A DNA stretch of 64,000 bases from Atherinomorus stipes (lineage: Eukaryota > Chordata > Actinopteri > Atheriniformes > Atherinidae), in contig JALJCO010010226.1 in NCBI GenBank assembly GCA_023101725.1, forward strand, positions 1 through 64,000, in the 5' to 3' direction. The notes below the pieces were generated by a model, which had not been told where the DNA came from, did no database searches, and was given only the letters and a program-made list of their open reading frames with translations. Positions 11,403 to 24,331 of this stretch are shown here, in pieces. Position numbers and translations under genes: made by a program. Numbering within the stretch: the first letter of the stretch is position 1; each line of letters begins with the position of its first letter.

Positions 11403-14400
11403 CTAGCTGATCTCCAGCACGTTGGTGCTGATGTGGAAGCAGATGTAGGAGTCGTACTCCTGCTGACTGAGTCCTGGGATTTCAGAGCTCACCTGTTTGG
11501 CAGAGGAGATAGAAAACAGTCACACACACGCACCTTGAGCCATGAAACTGATCTTCGTAGCACCATGCAAATGCAGATCTGAGTTGTAAATAATGCACCG
11601 TAGTTATCTTGTCCTCATTTGCAAGAAATACCAGCGCCTGCAAAAGCTGCAAGGGTGGAACCCCTAAACTGACCACCCCCTGCAAAGATTTATGCAATCA
11701 AATTTTCACAAACATCCCATGCAAACTGGCCTTTACTTGGGTGATTCTCAGATCCCCAAGTGCAAGTGAATGCATCAATGACCTTAGGGAGCATGCGTCT
11801 TTCATTCATTAAGTAAACATGGTTTCACTTGTGCACAGGCTGGATCTCCTGCAACTTCATCTCTTTTTCCCCTTTTTTATTCTTAGTTTTTCAACAAAAA
11901 AAAGGTGAACAAAAACAAAAAATAAAAGTTTTAATTAATTCTCTTATCACTATACTTATCATTTTAATGGGATAAAAAGTCACAGGGCACTCAATCGAAT
12001 CAATCCATCAATCCGCTTATTATTGCCTTTGGTTGTCTGTGATTTGTCCCAGTACTTTATTGACTCTGGGATATACTGATAGCTACGCATAGACTGGAGC
12101 ATAACGCATCATCCTGTTGCAACAACTTCTTCTGAGTGTGAATGTCCTGTACTGACTTTTCTGAATGACACGTTCTTGCGCTGTTTTCTTGTTTGTTATG
12201 AAATATTTAAAATAAAATAAACACATTTTGTCAAAAAGGAACCACTGTGTTATAAAAATGATTCTGTGAAGCAGCACATTGTGCAGGTAGCTGATACAGT
12301 TTAGTTTAAGCTGAACATTGTCAAGGGATATTTGATATTGGCTTTTTTACCGATATCCAATATACCGATATTATCCAACTCTTAATTTCCTATATATCAA
12401 CTGATACCAATCTATACAGATAACTGTGAGGTTGCATCTCTCATAGATTGAGAAATACAACTGTATTCTGCTCTGATAACAAAGATCCCAAAATATCCTT
12501 AACTCAGCCAGAGGAGTTCATTTGGACATCTGGCTGTCATATCAGATATTAGCCAGCATGTGACTAATTATAATATTTCTGACAACTTGGTATCTTAACC
12601 AACAACTTAAAACCAGACATGCTGGGATATGAAGTTCTTCCAGGATGACGGGGCCTTTTCTACATGCTAATGAAGAAAGATCAATATTTTGTGACATCAC
12701 ATTTTAATGCTGATTTTGGCCAATAATATTGGACATTTATAATCATATGTCTGTGGTTAAGATTATTAATCAGTATGAAGCTATAATCATCCCAACAGTC
12801 ACGTCAGCCTTACATCTGTCATGTTTGCTGTTGGGTCCAGATGCACGAACAGTGATGAAAGTTCTTCTCTCAGCTTCTTTGAGCGTTTCCTGTCAGTCTG
12901 CAGCAGCAGAGCCTGATAATTCACAGGTAATCCGTACCTGCCAGGAGATTTCATGCATAAAATCAATCAGAGGCCATCTTTAATAAATGATGAAAATCAC
13001 TAATGCTATTACCGACCTGAGGACTGATTCAACAAACACTCTCAATGCTTTCAAGTGAATCCATGCGATGAAGACCTGACTGAAATTCACCTTCAGCCAA
13101 CGCACAAAGATTCCCTGAGGAGGAGGCAATTACTGTTTAAACACACATCATCATATTCTCCACACAAACCTTCGGAGAGATGCGATATCTGACTCACGTA
13201 TTGCTCTTTCTTGTGATTGCTGAGCTGCGTGATCTCCTGATGCTTCTTCTCCTCCAGATCAAAGCTGTACTCACGCACAATGAACCTGTGTGGATCACAG
13301 ACTACATTATGGTAATCGACACAGATAACACAGCTTTGACTCCGCTGGGTGTTTTCTGGCAATCCCTGCTGCTTACTTGCTCTCCTGAGCTTTGGCTTTG
13401 AATTCACACACAGCTCTTTTGAAGAGTGTAACAGTGAAGACTCCCCCCTCTCCGTCCTCCACCAGCTTCCTGACAGCCACACAAAATAACGACAGAAAAT
13501 CAGATCAACACAACGTTCAGCAACAGGTGAAGTTAGAAGACACACGATGGGTTTCCTCAAGCATTAGCCTGAAAACCATCTCATTTGTTTCTGAAGATTT
13601 CGCTTAAGCTCCTAAAATGTCCTCATTTTTTTACAAAACCAACAAAAATGGAAAGTTTACTAGGCTTTACTGACATGAAACACAAATACATGCATTTCTA
13701 CATGAAACATTACGAGTCAATGTACAGTCGTCCTCAAAATTATTTATATGTTCCAATTAAAGAAGGAAAAAATCAGCTGTCAGTAAAAGAAGTTGAATTT
13801 GACAAAAATGATGATAAATAAAAATTCTATGAAAATCATCATATTAAAAACAAACACACAAAAAATAATACAAGAAAACAAGTGAATGGGGCTCTGAAGC
13901 TGAAATTTTGAGACAATCGGTGCAATCAGGTGTTTTCTCGAAGATATCTGCACTTGTTGACAGATATTTCAGTCCACTGTTCATGGGAAAGGTGCTCTAA
14001 CTTGTCTGGGACAGTTTTGTTTGTTTTATTTTTATTATTATTATTATTATTATTATTTTCAACCACAATTCAAAAGCAACATCATAATTCGCTAAATTAA
14101 AATTTTGTACATTTTTATTTATTATTAGTTTCTTTAGTTTCTTGTTATTTGAAAAACTATTGTGAATTTAGCCTTTTCTTTAACTGGAGGGTATGAATAA
14201 ATTTGAGGATGACTGTAAAGTTCAGAGTTGCAAACATTAAATATTTGACTCCTGTAAATAACTTCACTTCAAAGCCCCTGTAAAAAGTTCAGCTGGGCCC
14301 GCGGCTGCAGCACACCGGCTTCTTGCTTCTGGTCATTGTCTTGCTGCATCATAAATATGTGAATATCCAACAAGTTTCTGAAGTCTGAAGAGATTCAAAG

Positions 14401-17400
14401 CTGGAAGTTTGTTGCTGCAAGCAACTGTGAAAAGAAAACTCACTGACTGCAGGAGAATGAGTGTCATTAGTGGAGCATTTCTCTTTAGATCAATGTCAAA
14501 TTTACTTCTAAGGCAACTATTGACCAAACTGCTGTATATTAAACTCAGAAAAAACTGTTAAAATGGCACAAATATCAATGAAATCTTATATCTAACATTG
14601 CCCTTGCATTTAAGATATTAATGCAAACTGTACAATCATGCGACTTTCTTTTAAGGGACAAAAAGCAAAAAGTATTGGTATCAATATTGGTATAAATGAA
14701 AAAGCACCATAAACTACTATTTTTATCGACAATTTTTAATTTTAATGTTGCACAAAATACTTATGACTAATGAAGTATTTTAAAAATATGAATTTGAATT
14801 AACTTCAGAAAACTCAGCAGTTTTTACTGACATTCTTCACTCCGACGTTGAACATTTTTCATCTTCTGCAAGTTTTAGGGCAAAATCTCTTTTCACTGAA
14901 GCCTTTACTGACTTTAAAGTGTGAGTTACCTGTTTGAAGAGTTCTTATTGAGATAAACACTTTATATTCTACTCATGCTTCCTGTTCTGGCAGGATATCA
15001 TAAAGTATTCAATTATTAAAAGCTTCAACTCCTGCTCTGAGAACAAAATCCTCCTCCCTGCTGTTGATCCAAACCACACAGACTCTTACTTTCTGCTGGT
15101 AATGGAACACCTGTTGTTACTTAGCCCGACCTTTTAGAGGCTGAGAACATGCACTTAGAGCTCTGCTGGTACACCGGCACTCGGACTGAGTGGAATGGCT
15201 GATCTTTCGCCTCAGAGAACAAAAAGCTAGGGCTGCCACAAACAATTATTTTGATAATCGAATAGTCACCGATTATTTTGGCGATTAGCTGACAATTGTA
15301 TTTACAGTACCAGTCAAAAGTTTGGACACTTTCTCACTGATCTAATCAAAAAAACATGTCCAAACTTTTAACTGGTAGTGTTTGTGAGTTTATTTATATA
15401 GAGTAAGTATACAGTTCAAGAAAAGCTGACCAGACAGAGAGGCAGACAAGGTGGAAGGTGGGCAAATTTGAGAGGAAAAACAAAGCTAATAAACAATAAA
15501 CGATTAGTCAATTATTATTATTAGTCACCATCTATTTTGATTAGTCGATGACTAGTTGATAAATCGACTAATCGCGATAGCTCTACAAAAAACACAGCTC
15601 ACCTGCTCGACCGGGGAACCACAAACGCCGACAAGGATTCGTAGCTCCGCTCCCACTGCAGGTAACTCCTTCTGTGATCAGTGACACAAACACAAACATG
15701 TTTATATCATAATAAAAATATTTATTAAAATTAGGGCTGTCAAAGAATTAATCCTAAATGAATCCTATTGTCAAACAAGAGATGTCCTTTTTAATTACTA
15801 CTGCTATATGCAGAAAATACATTAACTTTTGTTTTACAACTTAAAGGCTAAAACCAAGCTACACATCCGGGAGTAGTCCAGGAATCAGACCTGAATTTCA
15901 GCTTCACATTAGGACAGTTGTGAAGTCAGCGTGTGTGGACGTATCAGCAACATTCTGGACTAAACTGCAGCTGTCTGAAGGACTATAGGGAGACATGTAA
16001 GGACAGAGTTTCAGTAGTTTAGTCTACTAAAAATAAATGCAGAATTCCTGGTGAGACACCTTTAACCCTAAATGTGTTCTAGAAGTGAAAAAAGCAATGT
16101 AATTAATCAGGATAAATTTTTTGACAGCCCTAATAAAAATATAAAAATGAATGAATGAAAATTTATTTCAAACAAAAAATGAAAAAGAGAAAAAGAAAAA
16201 CATCTTTCAAGACAAAAGAAAACAATTTAAAAGCCCCTAAAGAAAAATAATAATTCTGTTTCAGAAAATCAAATCATAACAAGTTTGAACAAGTTCAAAA
16301 AAGTAGTGGGAAGAAATATAAGCTTTTTAGGAATTACTACCCTCACATTTTATACTGTATATCTATTTATATAATAAATGCTGAACAGATTTCGACCCTG
16401 GTTATCTGACTGACCTGCTCACCACGACCAGCAGGGTGGTGAGGTACTCTGACACCACCACGTCTTCTTTCCTCAGGATGCCCCTGAGAGAGCGAGTTTG
16501 GAGATTCCCCCTGCAAAAACATTTTTAAAAAGCTCATTAAATTCACTGTTGTTACAAAATATATGTTTACTTGATATGTGATGTGTCTCACTCTCGCTTG
16601 TGCTCCAGGTTTTGCAAGTTGGCCTTAACACTGTTGTACGCAGCAGCGCGGGATTTTAGCTCCATCTCCACCTGCAAAACTTCCTGCAGAAACGGACAGA
16701 CTTTTAAACCTCAGGAATGTCATTCATTTTTTTAATATTTGCAAATGTAAGCACAGTTTAAGCATGCAGTCTTTTCAGCCTGTGGCTAAGCGCTATTTTG
16801 AATAGTATAACTGGAAGTAGTACTTTACATAAAGAAAACAAAGACAAAGAGGGATGTAATAAACATTTCAATAAGTATTTAACTACATTACAGAATCGCA
16901 CAAGTATCTTATTATTCAGAATGTCTGATAGATACATCATCACATCCACTTTCCATTTCGTACATCCTCCAGCCCTCTTACTTGTGAAGAGTTTGGGTTA
17001 CAGACAAGTTGCACTTTTTACTATTTAATGGTTGCTGTTCGTGTCACGTGGACGTTGACCTACAGAAAACAACCATCTACTGCCATCTTTTTCCTTCTCT
17101 CAAAATACAGCCATGGATTATAACACACTGTAATATCTTTTTCAGAGATTGTTCAGATAATCTGATGAACTTTTCTGTTTATGTGTCACAAGATTCTCAC
17201 TGCTGAGTTGTTGCTTTAGGACACCAGTGGCAGACCTGGATACTTTTTTTTTTTTTGTTTTGGCTCACAGTCTTTGTGGAAAATGTAAAATATTGGAGCC
17301 ACTGACATTCTGAACTTTCTGATTCTAAAATAAATGACATTTTTCAGAATAATGACCCCCAAATTTGTCAGCCATGATGAGAATCTCCCGTTCCACCACA

Positions 17401-18809
17401 CCCCAAAGCTGCACTGAGATCTGGTGACTGTTGGAGTCCAGTGAACTCATCGTCATGTTGGAGATGATGTGAGCTTTGTGACATGGTGCATCCTCCTGCT
17501 GGAAGCAGCATCAGAGGATGCTCCACTGTGGTCATAAAGGGATGGACATGGTCAGCAGCAATACTCAGGTAGGCTGTGGTGGTTAAACCGCCACGTTGGT
17601 ACTAAGAAAATCTCCCCCCACCGTTACACCAGCAGCAGCCTGAAGCCTTGATCCAAAGCAGGATGGATCCATGTTCATGGTGTTTCCAGCAGATTCTGAG
17701 CCGAACATCTGAATGTGGAGCTGAAGTCTCATCAGACCAGCAACGTTTCTCCATCTTCTATTGTCCAGTTCTGGTAAGTCTGTGTGATTCTTAGCTGACA
17801 GGAGTGGCACCTGGTCTGGTCTTCTGCTGCTGCAGCCCATCTGCTTCCAGGTTGGATGTGTTGTGCATTCAGAGATGCTACTCTTGGTTGGAACCAGTGT
17901 TTATCTGACTCCCTGTTGCCTCTCTATCATCTCCAACCAGTCTGCCCATTCTCCTCTGACATCAACTGGACATTCTAGTCCAGATAACTGATATTTTCCC
18001 TCCATTAGACCTTTCTCTGGGAACTCTAGAGATGGTTGTGTGTGAAAATCCCAGTAGATTTCTGGGGTTTCTGAAATACTCCGACTGAAAGAGTCACCGT
18101 TATATCTAAATGTCAGTAAACAGCTACTCTTCCATCAGTTTGTACCTTGCTGATGATGTCTGCCAGGCTGGAGAGAGGCAGAGCTGTGGGATACTTGGCT
18201 TTGTCCCACTGAAACTTTGTCACATAGCTCATCAGGTCAACTGAGGAAAAATAAACACCGAGTAAAAATTTTTACTGAAAACTGACTGATTGTTGAAGCA
18301 TATAATATCACAGCAAGAGGACAACAGCACTGCAAAGATCCACACTGTCAGCACTGCACTCAGCTGAAAAACACACTCCCTGCAGGTAAAATACCCCTGA
18401 GAGACGCGAGGTAAGCTTTCAGGGGCGACATGACGGCTCTCTGATTCGTGCTGTGGTCTGATGGGAGGGAGAGTGATCGGGTTAGTCTGGTTTGGGTTTA
18501 TCACTTGCTCTATGCAAACTAAAAGGACCAGTGGGATGTGTTATGTATATTGAGCACAGCAGTAGTTTTTATTTTCACTGGCAGCGTGCATGTGGCCGAT
18601 CAAGTTTCTTACACTGTAATTAACACCCTCAGCATGGACGTGTGTTTCTGTCTGTGTGTGACTCACCTCCATTGGCTAAAGCGTTTTCCAGTAATTTGTC
18701 ACTGGACGTCTCCATCACCTCCTTCAAACACTGGCATGTTGTTTTGATCACACTGAGCAAGCAACAGGAAAAAAATAACATAACAGTATTTTTTCTTTTA
18801 TAAAATCCC

Positions 18810-18850
<41 letters not shown>

Positions 18851-20499
18851 ATAACACTGAGATACACATACAGAAACATTTTTAAAGTATACACACGGTT
18901 GTACTCGTAAGAATTAAGAACTTCAATTTGTTTTGGAGTAAATGTCACCAAAAATCTGTCTTACTGGCGATCGACCGATACAGAAATTTTAGGGCCAATA
19001 CCAATACTGGTATTTCTCATCAGCCTTAGCTGATGGCTGATACAACATGCCGATATTTGGGGCTGATACTGCATTTGACTCCACATTGATATAATTAAGG
19101 ATACAATGAAAATCAATTTTACAGCTCCTTTAATATAATAAAGAACAAAGTACTTCAAATAAATATATAAAAAAGAGACAGTGCACTTGTAAAGAAATAT
19201 TAAATAAAAACATTAAACTTGTAAATAAATATGTATAAGAAAGTCTGTAAGTTATGCCGAGTGTAGGGGTATCGACAAACACACCTGACGCATCAGCCGA
19301 TATGTTGTTACCAGCAAAAACCGCAAATATCAGCCTAAAATATCGGCCGGTCGATGTATCGGTCTGTCCTTAATCTCTACAATCAATATTTTACTCATGC
19401 AGGGGGAAGCTTGTAGACATTCATTATTACTTCATCCAGGAAACTACAAGCTATTAATAACAAATAACAGACAGCATCTAGATGTCATTAGAGCTTCTGG
19501 AGGTTCAAAGTGAAACTTTTACTGTAGTTGTGATTTACGACAATATCCAAGTAGTGTTATTGCTTAAACAGAAAAAAGAGGTAATAAAAATGCCATTATA
19601 AGGTGTCAAAACTTATGTGTCACTCAGACAACAAACAAAGCAGTGAATGTAAATGTGGCCTGGTATTTTATCACGAGCCATGTTAATTTCCTAATTTACA
19701 TGGCTAAGATTAAACACTGACTCACAGTAAAGGCACATTCCCCCGTATTCTCTACGTATTTACAGCCTATGTTTTGACTTTTTAGCATTTCAGTGTACAG
19801 TGTATCCTATTGGACATTCCTGTTGCCCTTAAACACTTAGAAAATTAGAGGAGGGGATGGGCAGCCTGGAGTTTCATCCATGTGAGAATAAACATTCTTG
19901 TTCAGGACTTTGCTAGTTTGGCATTGGTCCTGTATGCTAAACATTCACATTTCCACTCAGTATATTTCAACTACATGCTAATCCATAGGTGGTTAGATTT
20001 AGATGTTGAATCTATTTAGCTAGATCTATGTGTTGTAAAATGAAAGACAGTTTTTAAAAAATCTAAATGTTTGTGCTTAAGAATTTTTATATTCATCAAT
20101 TTAAATTCCCATCATGGGACGGAAATCAACTTTACAATGTCAGAATTTACAGCATCCAGGTCATGACCTGTGTCTATCTGCTCTTCACCATCTGAATCCG
20201 CTTTCTCTCATTCTCTCAGACAGCAGCCTTGTTTCAATTACTGTATCTCAGCTGTGTTTCTTACCAAGTATATTTTTCTAATCTCTAGTCAAAATATCTC
20301 ATCACGCTCAAAATATGACAAAATTACCTAAAGAGAAACATTTCAGTGAGCTATAGGAACTTGTTTTTAAGGCAAAGCATCTAATTTTGAGAAATCTTAT
20401 GACGATAAATTTAACCTGTTCTATTGGCAGACGTTTTTTGCCTATTACAAGCAAAAAAAAAAAAAAAAAAATCTTGGCCACTCTTAAAAATAAGTAAGT

Positions 20500-20563
<64 letters not shown>

Positions 20564-22765
20564 AGGGTTTTTTTTGTTTGTAATAAGCAAAAAAAAAAAA
20601 AAAAAAAAAAATCTGCCAATAGAACAAGTGAAATTCTTTTCATAAGATTTCTTGAAATAAGATGCATTGCCTTAAAACAAGTTCCTATATTTTACTTTAA
20701 TGTTTCTCTTTTGGTAATTTTGTCTTATTTTGAGTTTGATGAGATATTTTGACTAGAAATTAGAAAAATGTACTTGGTAAGATTTGAATTTTTGCTGTGT
20801 ACATGCCAAGAGTCGGTCATGATCTAACAGGAAGTGCTCTGAATTAATCATTTATGGGCATTTTACATTTTTTACATTATACAGTACATGTCATTACTCT
20901 TTGCCAATGTATTTAATTTTTTTCTGAGTGTTTTTTCTCAAGATGAGGGCCCAGATCCGATTCAGCTTTGGTATATTTATGTAATTATCCTCTCGCTTAA
21001 ACTTCAGAGATCCCAAAGGAAGCTCACAACTTGTACTCCCAGTTCTTGTTTTTCTCTCTATTAAAAATGTATGTTGAAAAGTCATTTTGCTTCAGGAAAA
21101 GAACAATATAATCTTCCGTCTGGAACTGTAAATAGGCACTAACGTCCCCTTTTACTCTGAGTCAGCTCAGAAACACCAACGATGAATTTATAATCAGGAG
21201 GGAAAGCCAACCGCCAGCCGCCCCTGACCATCAATTAAACATGGCAGAGACAGCACACAAGCTCAAAGCTACTGGTCTTAATGGAGGACAAAGCTGAACA
21301 TTTAACTACAAACATGCTGTTATTCAAACTAATGGAGCAGGTTCTGAATATGAAGCTCATTTTACCCCATTTGAATGGATTTTTCTACCTTTCAGTTAGA
21401 GTGTCGAGTTTGGAGAGATCCTCTGATACACTGAGCAGACTGTCCAGGATTCCCACCTGGAGCCGAGACAGACAACACAGTTAATAGTTAAAGGTACAGT
21501 GTGTAGAAAATCAAAGGTCAATGGCAGAAAAATGTGATATATCATTCAAAACTGTGTTTCTATTGATGTGTAATTGCTGCACTAGAATAACTGTTATGTG
21601 TTTATTTTATTTATATCTAATTGCTGGGTGGTGCACATATGGAGGCTGCCATATTTGTTCCACCATTTTTACTACGGTGTCCCTGAATGGACAAAACAAT
21701 GTATGTGAAGCGAGAACCCTCTGAACTTTAAAACTGCTGTACCAGCTTTGTTTAATGGGAATTAGAGCACTGTTTGGGATCAGTAATGCCTTAAAAGACA
21801 TAAAAAGTAGTTATCTGTAGTACAGTCATAGCTACACCTGAGTCCACTGGATCCACTCACAGATGAAAACATCTTTATGTCTGGGAGGATTCTGGCCACT
21901 AACAGCCACCGTACATTCACAACAGTGCTTGGATAATGAAATCATTTGAAAGAAAACATCTTTTCTTGCAAATATCCATGTTTACCACTAGATGTCAGTA
22001 ATTCTCACACACTGTACCTTTAATTTTTTCTTCTTTTTTGCTTGTAATAAGCAAAAAAAACTTATGCCAATAGAAAAAGCAAAGTTTTCTTGAAAAGATT
22101 TCATGAAATAAGATACATTGCTTTAAAACAAGTTCTTATATTTTACTGAAATGTTTCTCTTTAGGTAATTTTCTTTTATTTTGAGTGTGATGAGATATTT
22201 TGACTAGAAATAAGAAAAATATACTTGGTAAGATTTGAGTTTTTGCAGTTCAAAAATTCAGTTTAAACTTCTTGGGGTTTAAGATTAATTCCCACATTCA
22301 GTCCCACATTTAAAAGGATTTCCAGCGATAGAACCGAACAGCTAAAAGGCAGCGCAGAGCGTTTTAACAGGCCTGGGGGACATTGATCATGTAGAGTGAA
22401 ATGGGTCAGATGGAAATTTTGCCTCAAACTGTAGAGAGCAACCTGAGCCTTGATACCTTCACCAGAGAAGGACACCAAACACCATCAGCCTCCTCAAATA
22501 CATGCTACTGTACCACTATAAACAAAGAACCAACATAAAGTTGCTGCTGTTCTCGTGCGGGGCTTCCTCATTTTCTCATTATCAATCAATTTCACTTCGA
22601 TGCACCTTCACCAGAACAGATATCACTCAGCCTCACCTTCAGATCAGGAATGGAGAACTTCCAGCTGGAGGCCAGATGGGTTTTGGTGATGGTGCGCTTT
22701 AGTTTCTCTACACTGGTTAAACTGGTTTTATCCAGTGGGACAGAAATCAACCAAAAGTCTGTCAT
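11403..22765 (-). CDS. atp6v1c2: V-type H+-ATPase V1 subunit C (ATP6V1C2), 12 coding exons
   Basis: Coding exons in transcript order: 22765-22637, 21456-21389, 18752-18667, 18240-18146, 16683-16592, 16510-16415, 15671-15603, 13469-13377, 13285-13198, 13114-13017, 12937-12814 and 11492-11403 (stop 11403-11405). All junctions are GT-AG and phases agree, giving 375 residues against about 381 in human C1/C2. The start [10 protein letters not shown] matches the family start M(T/S)EFWLISAP. Later landmarks are [88 protein letters not shown] and [14 protein letters not shown]. Subunit C joins the peripheral stalks of V1 to the V0 sector on endomembranes and in acid-secreting cells, and controls reversible assembly. 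Assignment to C2 rather than C1 rests on its position next to nol10 and kcnf1. The extra internal exon of the long human C2 isoform was not found. Confidence 0.93.
13723..14217. mobile_element. Mariner-type MITE, family B, copy 1 (intron of atp6v1c2)
   Basis: The ends are TACAGTCGTCCTCAAAATTA and TTTGAGGATGACTGTA, inverted repeats flanked by TA as expected for Tc1/mariner insertions. Related copies occur at 43881-44420 (reverse orientation) and 61250-61775, with a partial copy at 50218-50385. An internal (TTA)n tract lies near 14030-14056. Confidence 0.75.
15228..15595. mobile_element. hAT-type MITE carrying a nested mini-element
   Basis: It begins TAGGGCTGCCACAAACAATT and contains the ATCGA/TTAGTCGAT-rich inverted ends common in fish hAT MITEs. 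Inside it, 15305-15381 is a 77-bp mini-element with inverted ends CCAGTCAAAAGTTTGGAC and GTCCAAACTTTTAACTGG, a Tc1/mariner-type terminal sequence. Order of insertion: hAT first, mini-element second. Confidence 0.65.
15731..16133. mobile_element. MITE with TTAGGGCTGTCAAA ends
   Basis: The terminal inverted repeats TTAGGGCTGTCAAA and TTGACAGCCCTAA bound 403 bp of non-coding sequence inside an atp6v1c2 intron. A partial relative begins near 49903. Such ends are typical of hAT-derived MITEs. Confidence 0.65.
17430..18090 (-). mobile_element. Second Tc1/mariner lineage, transposase relic in atp6v1c2 intron
   Basis: The minus strand carries degraded transposase blocks: a helix-turn-helix-side segment (about 18070-18000), then [20 protein letters not shown] (about 17773-17714, the degenerate counterpart of the usual W-SDES block), [20 protein letters not shown] (about 17679-17620) and FLSTNVAV. 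The order and spacing match a Tc1/mariner catalytic core, but the reading is full of changes and no intact frame exists. It differs from the Tc1 at 3095-4285. Confidence 0.7.
18796..18852. repeat. (CT)n microsatellite
   Basis: A CT-dinucleotide tract interrupted by TTTC, in atp6v1c2 intron 2, close to the exon 3 acceptor side. Confidence 0.8.
18964..19373. mobile_element. MITE with CGATCGACCGATAC ends
   Basis: Left end GCGATCGACCGATACAGAAA and right end CGGCCGGTCGATGTATCGGT form imperfect inverted repeats. The interior is non-coding, with repeated GCTGATAC/GCCGATAT words. It lies in atp6v1c2 intron 2. Confidence 0.6.
20258..20798. mobile_element. Fold-back MITE, family C, with (GAAA)n core
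   Basis: Left arm 20258-20460 and right arm 20580-20798 are inverted copies; the words TTACCAAGTA and TACTTGGTAA, and TCTATTGGCAGA and TCTGCCAATAGA, mark matching positions. The centre is a (GAAA)n microsatellite (about 20499-20562) bracketed by A runs. A right-half copy lies at 22024-22250. Confidence 0.75.
21488..22023. mobile_element. TTAA-ended MITE, family A, copy 2
   Basis: The ends are TTAAAGGTACAGTGTGTAGA and CACACACTGTACCTTTAA. It is the reverse-orientation relative of 9431-9939. Its left end is only 31 bp from the acceptor of atp6v1c2 exon 2. Confidence 0.75.
22024..22250. mobile_element. Family C half-element
   Basis: It matches the right arm of 20258-20798, ending in TACTTGGTAAGATTTGAGTT, and abuts the family A MITE directly. 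The left arm is missing. Confidence 0.6.
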
Positions 22766-22837
22766 GACTCCTAGATCTTCACATAAAGACCTCCACTCAG
22801 AAATCCTCCAAATTAGACCAGGTTTCGTCTCCAGAGT
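22766..22837 (-). other. Putative 5' UTR part of atp6v1c2 start-codon exon
   Basis: A pyrimidine-containing acceptor (CTCTGGATCGCAG, minus strand) precedes base 22837, so the start-codon exon may run 22837-22637 with 72 bases of leader. Confidence 0.35.
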
Positions 22838-23018
22838 CTGCGATCCAGAGCAAATAATCCAACAGTCACATTATTTCTTTTACTGACAATCACATGTGGA
22901 AACTTTTATCTTAAAACAACTTTTTATGAAAGTAAAAGCGACATTTACATTAGTTTACAGCTTTCATTACATTGATTTCTGATAGAAAAACTTGAAAGCA
23001 GACAAAGATTCAGCTCAC

Positions 23019-23170
23019 CTTCAGGTTATCCTCATGAACATCCTGTCACATTCCCCCTGAGAGTGATTTAGTCTGATCAGTAGCTCCACCTGAGACTGAC
23101 TGAGCCTGAGCTGCAGCTCCACTTTAAACTGAATGACAGCCAGACGACCGTCTTCTGTCTGTCACAGGAA
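23019..23170 (-). other. Putative non-coding first exon of atp6v1c2
   Basis: The minus strand shows a consensus donor (CTGAAG|GTGAGC) at 23019. The sequence upstream of it, to about 23170, could form a leader exon spliced to the acceptor at 22837. The 5' end is a guess. No TATA box was seen. Confidence 0.3.
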
Positions 23171-24162
23171 GCTCTTATCACTGAGGGAAATTCGAGTAAA
23201 TGCACTTTAGCAGAAAGGTTTATTTGCAATTTGATATGTTGTTACTCCTAAAAGCTACAAAACTGAACATGGAGTTGATTTAAAAAGTCAGTATTGAACA
23301 AAAATGTTAAGTTAGTTTCTGTTCGCTCAAATGAACGTGTCATTTCCTGTAATTGATTAGAAATGGATGAATAAATGTTTTGTTTAATAATTAAAATTGT
23401 GCAGCACTTTGTGTTGTTTTTAAAATGCTCTACAAAATTTGATTGGACAAATCCAAATAATGCAGGGATCATGCTTCATTAAAACAATTAAAGTTTGTTC
23501 TGTCCCTGATTGTTTTAACGTTGCATTTCCAGTTCAGTCTGTTTTTCAGGTAAACACATCGTCCTCCACCTTATCCTCCTTTTCTACCAGGATGTAAATC
23601 AGGTCGCAAGGTAGTCCACCAGTCCTCTGAACTCTTAAAAATACTCCACAACAGCAGAGTTTTCTGAGTGTTTCTGCAGATGACAAGACAACAAAGTACT
23701 GAAGTCTGAGGTGGAGAGAAGAGGATGAAAACTGAAGCTGTCCTAAATACTATTGCTGCTTGTTTATTGCAACATGGTTGTAGCAGAGAGGGCGTTGTAA
23801 GTAGAGAGAAGATGACATATGGATGCAACCATGTTAGCATATTCCTGGGTCCCTAATCAATGCATGAGGAAGAATATGGAGTGGTGTCCAATGCAATTTT
23901 AATGTCACAAGAGGCTTTGTTTTAATTTTTTGTTTTATTTTTATTCCGCCAGGACATTGATTCATGAAAATAATTTAGGAAAAATCTCTGAATATGAACA
24001 AATATACAAATATTTGGACCAACAGGGATATTTAAACATGATGAAACACTTAGATATGGGCAGATTTGGGTGGTTTAACTCCATTTTATGACCATCAATT
24101 GTGGTGTTTCAATATTTTGCTTCTTTTGCAGTAAGGCACTTTAAACCCAGTGTGAAATATTC

Positions 24163-24194
<32 letters not shown>

Positions 24195-24282
24195 GATAAT
24201 TAAAATTTTTATAGTTTTTTTTTTTTTTTTTCTCAAATCAGAACCAATTCATCGGGGGTCTCTGTCGTATTTATTTATTTAT

Positions 24283-24331
<49 letters not shown>

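Noticed and set aside
13093..13560. A 155-codon minus-strand frame
   Set aside because: It contains atp6v1c2 exon 9 but reads through both splice sites; the exon is only 13198-13285.
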